Below are positions 1-5,174 of a stretch of DNA of 5,174 bases, piece by piece. The translations under genes were made by a program, and so were the position numbers. Origin of the DNA: Clostridia bacterium (GTDB lineage Bacteria; Bacillota_A; Clostridia; Christensenellales; CAG-138); contig JAFUDD010000413.1 in the NCBI GenBank assembly GCA_017459315.1, positions 1 to 5,174 on the forward strand, given 5' to 3'. Below the pieces are notes generated by a model. That model saw only the letters and a program-made list of their open reading frames with translations. It ran no database searches and had not been told where the DNA came from. The first letter of the stretch is position 1. Every line of letters starts with the position of its first letter.

Positions 1-614
1 CCATCCTCGGCGGTTACGCGCTGTCGAAAAAACGCCTGCTTTTTAGGCGCTTCTTCAACTTCTTCCTCGTCTTTACGATGTGGTTCTCCGCGGGCCTTGT
101 ACCGCAGTATCTGAACTATTTGCAGACCAAGGCCGTGTTCAATTCCGTCGGCATCATGGACGATAAGTGGCTCGTCGTTATCGCTATGGGTATGGCGGCC
201 ATGAACATCATCCTGCTGCGCAACGCGTTCGAGGGCGTTCCGTCCGAGATCGAGGAGGCCGCCATCGTAGACGGTGCGACCGAGCTGCAGGTGCTTACGA
301 ACGTCTATATCCCGATGACCAAGTCCACGATTGCGACCGTTGCGCTGTTCTTCGCCATCTCGCGTTGGAACGGCTACTTCTGGGCCAGACAGATGATCTC
401 CAACCCGAACGAGCATCCTCTGCAGGTTTTCATCCGTCTCAAGCTCGAGGAGTTCACCGATCCGGACCGTATGGCCGGCTGGAACGAAATCTACGCGTCC
501 GACTCGGTTATCTACGCGCTGATCGTCTGCTCGATCGTCCCGATCCTGATCATCTATCCGTTCATTCAGAAGTACTTCGCCAAGGGCGTCAACGTCGGCG
601 GCGTCAAGGAATAA
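1..614 (+). CDS. Carbohydrate ABC transporter permease, LplC/YtcP-like (5' end missing)
   Basis: This is an inner-membrane subunit of a binding-protein-dependent sugar importer; with a partner permease it forms the channel. The reading frame is already open at base 3 and gives 203 residues before TAA at 612-614. Full-length relatives are about 290-300 residues, so roughly 95 N-terminal residues lie upstream. At fragment residues 85-104 is the EAA loop that docks on the ATPase: EAAIVDG, nine residues, then VYIP, matching EAA-x3-G-x9-I-x-L-P. Hydrophobic stretches lie near residues 19-38, 55-70, 103-120 and 168-186. The end, YFAKGVNVGGVKE, is the usual C-terminus of this family (KGV-x-GxVK). 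The first in-frame ATG at 78 is internal, because homologous-looking sequence continues upstream of it. The solute-binding lipoprotein follows after 63 bases and the ATPase is further down the same strand. The family is clear; the substrate is unknown. Confidence 0.95.
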   Translation, partial: ILGGYALSKKRLLFRRFFNFFLVFTMWFSAGLVPQYLNYLQTKAVFNSVGIMDDKWLVVIAMGMAAMNIILLRNAFEGVPSEIEEAAIVDGATELQVLTNVYIPMTKSTIATVALFFAISRWNGYFWARQMISNPNEHPLQVFIRLKLEEFTDPDRMAGWNEIYASDSVIYALIVCSIVPILIIYPFIQKYFAKGVNVGGVKE

Positions 615-665
615 GCGATGTTTGCCGGGCTTCCGGTTGACATAGAGGAAAAAGAAGAATCATAC

Positions 666-672
666 AAGGAGG
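666..672 (+). promoter_or_regulatory. Ribosome binding site that fixes the start of the solute-binding lipoprotein
   Basis: AAGGAGG lies five bases before ATG 678. It is close to a perfect anti-Shine-Dalgarno match and selects 678 over the upstream in-frame ATG at 618, which has no comparable site. Starting at 678 also places the basic Lys-Lys of the signal peptide at the very N-terminus. Confidence 0.85.
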
Positions 673-677
673 AACTT

Positions 678-2909
678 ATGAAGAAGACCAAGACTTTGCT
701 TGCGCTGACGCTTGCAGCATTGATGCTGCTGGCGGTTGTCGGCTGCGCGAAGATCGACGTGACCGAGTATACCGCTCCGGCCGCAACGACCGCTCCGGCG
801 CAGTCCGCTTCCAACAATACGCAGAGCACCACGCCCGCCCAGTCGGCGGACAATAATGCTGCGGCTCCCGAGGCGAACACGCCTGCGGAACCGGCCGTTC
901 CCGAACTGACCTATGCGGATGGCACCAAGCTGCGCATTGCGGCGGGCTATCAGAAGCGCACCAACGCGATCACCTTTGACGCGGACATCGCGGGCGAAGG
1001 CATCACGCTGGCGGACGGCGTCACCTACCACACCGGCGACCTCAAGCCGACCTGGGTGGCGGTACAGAACCTGCTCAACATCGAAATCGAAGATAAGTTC
1101 ACCGGCGCCGGCTCCGCAAGCAAGGAGTTCGATTACTGGAAAGAACGTATGGATGAAGTCGATCTCGTCAACGGCGGCGCAGGTCAGCTCTCCGAGTACG
1201 GCGAGGAAGGCGCGATCGTCAACCTGGCCGAGTATCTCGATCAGATGCCGAGCTTCAAGGCGTACCTCGATGCGAACCCCATCGTTCGCCTCTCCATCAC
1301 CGGCAACACCACCACCGGCGCGATCTACTTTGCACCGTATTTTGACGGCGTCAACGATATCGAGCGTATGCCACTGATGCGTGTAGACTGGGTTGCCAAG
1401 CTGCTGGACGGCGAAGGCCCGTTTGCTGCCGACGCTTCCAACAACACCGCCGCGCCCGTCTATCAGCCCTATATGCCGACCTCCGGCAAGGTAGAGGTTG
1501 AGGTCGTGAAGCTCGACGCCTCCGGCACCGAGAAGATCACCAAGGACTATGACGCCGCAGGCAACATCGTTGCGACGATGAACGCTGCGGGCTCGGTTGA
1601 CGGCGTGACCGCGGTCAACATGCTCCGTGACTACATCGACAAGGCCTACAACGGCTACTACGGCACCGAACGCTCCAACCTGTTCATCGGCCAGAACGCC
1701 GCGTGGGATGCGGACGAACTCGTCGCCCTGCTCCGCTGCGTCGTCGCCAACCCGCAGACGCTGAACGGCACCGATACGATCCAGGGCCTGTTCTCCCGCG
1801 AGGACAACAACAACCAGCGCCGCGTCGATATGTTCCGCTTTGCGGGCACGCTCTTCGGCGTACGCGGTATGGAATCCCGTCAGGATTACCTGTATGTCGG
1901 CAGCGACGGCAAGCTCCATGACGCCCGTCAGGAAGTCGATGCCTATAAGGCGCTCGAAAAGATGAACGACATGGCGAAGGAAGGCCTGATCTCCAGCGCG
2001 TTCCTCAACACCGAAGACGTTAAGAGCCAGAACTACCTCGAGCAGGATCTCGGCTTCATGCACTATGACTACAACCAGACCCAGACCCTGTTGAATGAAA
2101 CCAAGCTCGACAATGCGGCGGGCGAAAAGTACATGGCGGTCATGGTTCCGGTCGCACGTTGGAACGACGGCACCGGCGAGCAGTTCTTCCGCTTCACCGA
2201 GTCCTGGCGTTCGGTCAAGACCGATGCTTGGGGCATCTCCGTCAAGGGCGTTGCGGGCGATCAGGATAAGCTCAACGCAGCGCTGAAGCTCATCGACTTC
2301 GCGTACAGCGAGCAGGGCCAGATCCTCATGTCCTACGGCCCGGATGCGTTCATCAAGACGAATGCGGACGGCTCCTATGTCACCTTCAATTTCAACGGCA
2401 AGGAAATGCCGGTGATCGCGGATGCGACCTATGAAGAGCTGTGGGCAAAGGCCGGCGGCAACTACACCAACTACGCCCGTAACTACCTCGGCTCCACGCT
2501 GTCCTTCGTGAAGAGCCAGGCGTTCGAGTATCAGTGCACGCACGAAGTCGGCAAAGAGGGCGCAGGCCATATCTCCGTCGCCATCGGCTTCGGCACGATT
2601 AAGCATCCGGAGCTCGCCATCACCGAGAATCCGTGGTACACCTCCGTGCCGACCACCCTGCCGAACACCAAGCAGGAAACCGACCTGATCAACAGCTATT
2701 CCGATCTGACCAACAAGTTCAGCCCGAACAAGGGCGCTGAGAACCTGTTCGTCAACCAGATCGTCAGCGGCTATGCAGCTGAGGGTATGCCGGACGCCGA
2801 GGGCAGCGCCTCCTACGTTGCTACCACGATGGGCGGCGCACAGTATCTGCAGCTCAAGCAGAGCGCGTATGATCGCCTGTTGAAGTACTTCGATACGCTG
2901 AACAAATAA
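678..2909 (+). CDS. Extracellular solute-binding lipoprotein of the CUT1 importer, unusually long
   Basis: This is the substrate-capturing subunit, predicted to be lipid-anchored outside the membrane. Of its 743 residues, 1-22 form a type II signal peptide (MKKTK, then a Leu/Ala-rich core) ending in lipobox VVGC with Cys23 as the lipidated residue. Residues 28-76 are an Ala/Thr/Pro/Asn-rich tether carrying a repeated PAQSA(S/D)NN unit (40-47 and 53-60). The body shows landmarks of the LplA/YtcQ group: RVDWVAKLL (235-243), WDADELVALLR (343-353), a segment ending in MAKEGLI, and DFAYSEQG (540-547). Typical members are about 430-560 residues; much of the excess seems to lie between 246 and 340, with the rest perhaps in the C-terminal part. 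The start at 678 is chosen because of its AAGGAGG site. The gene sits between the permease and two small membrane proteins, and a strong hairpin follows its stop. It avoids TTA, CTA and TCA codons, consistent with high expression. The ligand is unknown; a sugar is likely from the family. Confidence 0.93.
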   Translation: MKKTKTLLALTLAALMLLAVVGCAKIDVTEYTAPAATTAPAQSASNNTQSTTPAQSADNNAAAPEANTPAEPAVPELTYADGTKLRIAAGYQKRTNAITFDADIAGEGITLADGVTYHTGDLKPTWVAVQNLLNIEIEDKFTGAGSASKEFDYWKERMDEVDLVNGGAGQLSEYGEEGAIVNLAEYLDQMPSFKAYLDANPIVRLSITGNTTTGAIYFAPYFDGVNDIERMPLMRVDWVAKLLDGEGPFAADASNNTAAPVYQPYMPTSGKVEVEVVKLDASGTEKITKDYDAAGNIVATMNAAGSVDGVTAVNMLRDYIDKAYNGYYGTERSNLFIGQNAAWDADELVALLRCVVANPQTLNGTDTIQGLFSREDNNNQRRVDMFRFAGTLFGVRGMESRQDYLYVGSDGKLHDARQEVDAYKALEKMNDMAKEGLISSAFLNTEDVKSQNYLEQDLGFMHYDYNQTQTLLNETKLDNAAGEKYMAVMVPVARWNDGTGEQFFRFTESWRSVKTDAWGISVKGVAGDQDKLNAALKLIDFAYSEQGQILMSYGPDAFIKTNADGSYVTFNFNGKEMPVIADATYEELWAKAGGNYTNYARNYLGSTLSFVKSQAFEYQCTHEVGKEGAGHISVAIGFGTIKHPELAITENPWYTSVPTTLPNTKQETDLINSYSDLTNKFSPNKGAENLFVNQIVSGYAAEGMPDAEGSASYVATTMGGAQYLQLKQSAYDRLLKYFDTLNK

Positions 2910-2930
2910 TCTCTGACATAACCATTCGCA

Positions 2931-2958
2931 CCGACGGGGATCGCCCGATCCCCGTCGG
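2931..2958 (+). promoter_or_regulatory. Perfect 12-bp hairpin between the binding-protein gene and downstream genes
   Basis: CCGACGGGGATC (2931-2942) and its exact reverse complement (2947-2958) flank the loop GCCC. The stem is GC-rich and starts 21 bases after the TAA of the binding-protein gene. No T-tract follows on either strand (downstream is GAATTCGGAAAAG), so it lacks the signature of an intrinsic terminator. By analogy with hairpins after binding-protein genes in other ABC operons, it may shield the upstream mRNA from 3' exonucleases or partly reduce read-through. The structure is seen directly; the role is inferred. Confidence 0.65.
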
Positions 2959-2984
2959 GAATTCGGAAAAGAAAACGGGCATAC

Positions 2985-2991
2985 GGGGGAG
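2985..2991 (+). promoter_or_regulatory. Ribosome binding site of the first small membrane protein
   Basis: GGGGGAG lies six bases before ATG 2998. It supports fresh initiation at this gene after the 88-base gap and the hairpin, and makes 2998 the likely start. Confidence 0.65.
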
Positions 2992-2997
2992 TCGATT

Positions 2998-3591
2998 ATG
3001 TATAAGAAACAGCTTAAACTGCAAAAGCTCATCTGCATCGCGGCTATCGTCGCGGCAGCGATCGTTTTTGTTTACGCACTCGGTATTATGACGGATCTGT
3101 ACGATGCGCTGTATTCGACGATGATGAATCCGTACGATCTGACCGAAACGGACGTTCCGGGTTCGTACGTGTATTATCTGATGCAGCCGTTCAATCAGGA
3201 TCTGCTGAAATACTCCATCGCCTTGATTCTGCTCGGCTGCCTGTTGTTCCTGACACAAACCCATTCCCGGAGAAAGTATTACATCGGGAACTTCGTTGCA
3301 ATCGGCCTGTACGCGGTGGGGAACATCGCCATGGCGATCTGGGCGCATACCTGGATCGAGGGCTATAAAGCGTACTTTGTCACGCAGGTCGATTTTGAGG
3401 CCCTCAAGAATCATGCAGCGATGTGGAAAACGGCGTATGTGGATTCGACGTTCTGGTTCGATCTCCATTATGTCGTATTTGCGATCACGCTGATCGTGAC
3501 CGCGCTGCTGATCGTCAACCTGATTTGGAAACTTCGTCTGATGAAGGAAGAAAAGCGGCTGATTGAAGCCGGAAAGGAAGCTTTGGCATGA
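2998..3591 (+). CDS. Uncharacterised membrane protein with four predicted helices, in the ABC transporter operon
   Basis: I do not recognise a family. The 197-residue product has a basic N-terminus (MYKKQLKLQK) and four hydrophobic segments near residues 11-31, 69-87, 95-116 and 157-178. By the positive-inside rule both ends and the short HSRRK loop (89-93) are cytoplasmic. Two longer outward loops (32-68 and 117-156) are rich in Tyr, Trp, Asp and Glu. The tail, RLMKEEKRLIEAGKEALA, is charged and looks helical. There is no signal peptidase site, EAA loop or catalytic motif, so it is not a standard permease. It follows the binding-protein gene by 88 bases, and its TGA overlaps the next start codon. 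Seven of its eight Asp codons are GAT, whereas the binding-protein gene uses more GAC, so it may be less strongly expressed. An accessory role for the importer is inferred from position only. Being a real gene is well supported; the function is unknown. Confidence 0.85.
   Translation: MYKKQLKLQKLICIAAIVAAAIVFVYALGIMTDLYDALYSTMMNPYDLTETDVPGSYVYYLMQPFNQDLLKYSIALILLGCLLFLTQTHSRRKYYIGNFVAIGLYAVGNIAMAIWAHTWIEGYKAYFVTQVDFEALKNHAAMWKTAYVDSTFWFDLHYVVFAITLIVTALLIVNLIWKLRLMKEEKRLIEAGKEALA
3574..3580 (+). promoter_or_regulatory. Ribosome binding site inside the upstream gene for the second small membrane protein
   Basis: AAGGAAG lies within the last codons of the preceding gene, seven bases before ATG 3588. 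That spacing favours 3588 over the in-frame ATG at 3594, which would be 13 bases away. With the ATGA overlap it points to coupled translation. Confidence 0.6.
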
Positions 3592-4082
3592 GTATGAACG
3601 AAGAACAACTGATCCGTCGGGACCGGATGCGTTTCACGAAAAACACGCTTTCCTCCGGCCTTGCGCTGCTTGCGATTTTATTGAATGTCCTTTACTTCGT
3701 CAGCATCTATAAATCCGATGTCGGATCGTATTATTACAACATCCTGATCGGCGCGTCCGTGCTGTACAACCTCGTCTTTATGCTTGTCGTGTTCCTGTCA
3801 TCCGAGGGCGTCAAGGGCTATAAGATCGGCTATGCGTATGTGCTGATCGTCGTCGGCCTCTTGCAGATCGTCCGCATTTTCATCCTGCCGATGCGCGCCC
3901 ATACCGCGACCGTCACGATCAATCAGCAGGAAACGATCGTCATGCAGACGGCGCAGTTCATCCGCGTGATCGTGTATCTGTGCGCTTCGTCGGTCTGCTG
4001 CATCGTCGCCGGTATCGTCGGCATCCAAAAGAGCCGCACGCTCTCGGCATATATGGCGACGCTGAATCAGAAAGCGGCATAA
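3588..4082 (+). CDS. Second uncharacterised membrane protein with four predicted helices
   Basis: No family recognised. The 164-residue protein has a charged cytoplasmic N-terminus (NEEQLIRRDRMRFTK) and four hydrophobic segments near residues 19-40, 50-70, 81-101 and 124-146. Lys/Arg placement puts both ends and the EGVKGYK loop (73-79) inside, the same plan as its upstream neighbour but with shorter outward loops. The fourth segment carries Cys132, Cys137 and Cys138; nothing suggests metal binding. Arg96 (TM3) and Arg126 (edge of TM4) are charges in or beside helices. The start ATG at 3588 overlaps the TGA of the preceding gene as ATGA; ATG 3594 is an alternative that would shorten it by two residues. 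The ATPase gene begins 13 bases after its TAA. Tight coupling on both sides suggests it works with the importer, possibly as a partner of the preceding protein. That is inference from context; no biochemical function can be read from the sequence. Confidence 0.85.
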   Translation: MSMNEEQLIRRDRMRFTKNTLSSGLALLAILLNVLYFVSIYKSDVGSYYYNILIGASVLYNLVFMLVVFLSSEGVKGYKIGYAYVLIVVGLLQIVRIFILPMRAHTATVTINQQETIVMQTAQFIRVIVYLCASSVCCIVAGIVGIQKSRTLSAYMATLNQKAA

Positions 4083-4095
4083 GGGAGGACCCGGT

Positions 4096-5174
4096 ATGGC
4101 AACACTTAGCTTACAGCATATCGACAAGATTTACGACAACAAAGTACAGGCGGTCTTTGATTTCAACCTCGACGTCAAGGACGGCGAGCTGATCGTGCTG
4201 GTCGGCCCCTCCGGCTGCGGCAAGTCCACCACGCTCCGCATGATCGCCGGTCTGGAGGATATCTCCGCAGGCAAGCTGTTCCTCGACGGAAAGGATATCA
4301 CCGCAACGCCCGCCAAGGATCGTGACATGGCGATGGTCTTCCAGAACTACGCCCTGTACGGCCACATGACCATTTACGAGAACATGGCGTTTTCGCTGAC
4401 GCTCCGCAAGGAGAATCCGAACGTCATCCACAAAAAGGTGCTCGCCGCAGCCGAAATCCTCGGCCTCACCGAGCAGCTGAACAAGAAGCCGGCGCAGCTG
4501 TCCGGCGGACAGCGGCAGCGTGTTGCGATGGGTCGTTCCATCGTCCGCAACCCGAAGGTGTTCCTGTTCGACGAACCGCTTTCCAACCTCGACGCCAAGC
4601 TGCGCGGCGCGACCCGCCGCGAGATCCTGCTTCTCCATAAGCGGCTGAACGCGACGATGCTCTACGTTACGCACGACCAGACCGAGGCGCTGACGCTGGC
4701 GGATCGCATCGTGTGTATGTCGATGGGCTATGTGCAGCAGGTCGGTACGCCGCTCGAGCTGTACGATACCCCGGCGAACCTGTTTGTGGCGAGCTTTATC
4801 GGCCTGCCGCCGATGAACTTCTTCCACGTCACCGTGGGCGAGGGCGAGCTGGTCGGCAGCGAGCTGCGCGTGCCGCTCGACGCCGAAGAGCAGAAAACGC
4901 TTGCCGCCTATAAGGGCAAGGAGATCGTCCTCGGCGTCCGTCCCGAAGATATCGTAGATGGCGGCGCGGTTTCGGTCAAGGTCTTCTCGAACGAGAACCT
5001 CGGCATGAACACGTTGGTGCACGGCCATTTGGGCGACTCCAAAAAGCCGGAGGACAAGATCACGTGTAAGCTGCGCGGTTGGTGCGATTATCGTCAGGGC
5101 GATCGCGTGCAGGTTTCCTTTGTGAAGAAGCATTTCTTCGATAAGGATACGACCAATGCGATCAGAGGGGAGAA
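4096..5174 (+). CDS. ABC transporter ATP-binding protein, MalK/MsmK/UgpC-like (3' end missing)
   Basis: This cytoplasmic ATPase drives carbohydrate import. The frame is open from ATG 4096 to the window edge, giving 359 residues; relatives are about 360-375, so only a few are missing. Translation shows A-loop Tyr13, Walker A GPSGCGKST (37-45), Q-loop Gln83, signature LSGGQ (135-139), Walker B VFLFDEP (155-161, catalytic Glu160), D-loop SNLD (163-166) and H-loop His193, so all catalytic elements are intact. TPLELYDTPANLFVASFIG (218-236) and GVRPED (280-285) mark the C-terminal OB-fold regulatory domain typical of CUT1 ATPases such as MalK, MsmK and UgpC. AAGGGAGG (4081-4088) gives a strong ribosome binding site beginning in the stop codon of the preceding gene. 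Residues Gly89 and Thr173 depart from usual family choices. Names such as ugpC are often assigned to this type, but the substrate is not established, so no symbol is given. Confidence 0.97.
   Translation, partial: MATLSLQHIDKIYDNKVQAVFDFNLDVKDGELIVLVGPSGCGKSTTLRMIAGLEDISAGKLFLDGKDITATPAKDRDMAMVFQNYALYGHMTIYENMAFSLTLRKENPNVIHKKVLAAAEILGLTEQLNKKPAQLSGGQRQRVAMGRSIVRNPKVFLFDEPLSNLDAKLRGATRREILLLHKRLNATMLYVTHDQTEALTLADRIVCMSMGYVQQVGTPLELYDTPANLFVASFIGLPPMNFFHVTVGEGELVGSELRVPLDAEEQKTLAAYKGKEIVLGVRPEDIVDGGAVSVKVFSNENLGMNTLVHGHLGDSKKPEDKITCKLRGWCDYRQGDRVQVSFVKKHFFDKDTTNAIRGE

Noticed and set aside
625..636. Small hairpin CCGG-GCTT-CCGG in the gap after the permease gene
   Set aside because: The stem is only four pairs and no T-tract follows; it is expected by chance in GC-rich DNA.
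637..666. Possible promoter before the binding-protein gene: a perfect TTGACA at 637-642
   Set aside because: At 17-18 bases spacing the only -10 candidates are TCATAC and CATACA, both poor. A start site there would fall at or after the ribosome binding site (666-672), leaving no usable leader.
618..677. Upstream in-frame ATG at 618 as the start of the binding protein
   Set aside because: It would add 20 acidic, non-signal-like residues before the signal peptide and has no strong Shine-Dalgarno, whereas ATG 678 has AAGGAGG at ideal spacing.
1548..1580. YDAAGNIV in the binding protein as an Rhs/YD-repeat toxin domain
   Set aside because: There is only one copy, with no repeat array, no Rhs core and no toxin end; it is best read as a short beta-turn motif within the insertion.
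2931..2980. Reading the 12-bp hairpin as a rho-independent terminator
   Set aside because: The bases after the stem are purine-rich with no run of T on either strand, and the genes on both sides appear to belong to one transporter.
660..3038. A 792-codon open frame on the minus strand covering the whole binding-protein gene
   Set aside because: It is in register with the sense codons, so minus-strand stops would need sense TTA, CTA or TCA, which this gene avoids. It ends exactly at a TCA (660-662) just upstream of the real gene. The product is Arg/Val/Asp-rich with no recognisable domain and no good ribosome binding site was noted.
4111..5133. A 340-codon minus-strand open frame opposite the ATPase gene
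   Set aside because: It has the same cause: it is codon-aligned with the ATPase frame and ends opposite a TTA leucine codon at 4111-4113. The sense strand encodes a complete set of ABC ATPase motifs.

Overview
The window is a stretch of one plus-strand operon for a carbohydrate-type (CUT1) ABC importer. All five genes read the same way. The DNA is fairly GC-rich, has strong GGAGG-type ribosome binding sites, and encodes a cysteine-anchored lipoprotein in place of a free periplasmic binding protein. The binding protein and permease resemble the LplA/YtcQ and LplC/YtcP families. Together this suggests a Gram-positive member of the Bacillota, most likely a GC-rich anaerobic Clostridia lineage. 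That placement is inference; there is no rRNA or marker gene to confirm it.

Layout: 1-614 is the 3' two thirds of an LplC-like permease. A 63-base gap with a strong Shine-Dalgarno leads into a 743-residue solute-binding lipoprotein (678-2909). The next 88 bases (2910-2997) hold a perfect 12-bp inverted repeat without a T-tract. Two small, unrecognised four-helix membrane proteins follow (2998-3591 and 3588-4082), joined by an ATGA stop/start overlap. A MalK/MsmK/UgpC-type ATPase starts 13 bases later (4096) and runs off the right edge with its last few residues missing. No intergenic stretch exceeds 90 bases. No RNA genes, CRISPR arrays, insertion sequences or convincing promoters were seen.

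Working model: the lipoprotein captures a sugar or oligosaccharide at the outer face of the membrane and delivers it to a permease pair. One half of the pair is here; the other is presumably upstream. The ATPase powers uptake. The hairpin after the binding-protein gene may keep its mRNA more abundant than the downstream genes.

The least ordinary parts are the paired four-helix proteins inserted between binding protein and ATPase, and an apparent insertion of roughly 95 residues in the binding protein. The substrate cannot be read from the sequence.
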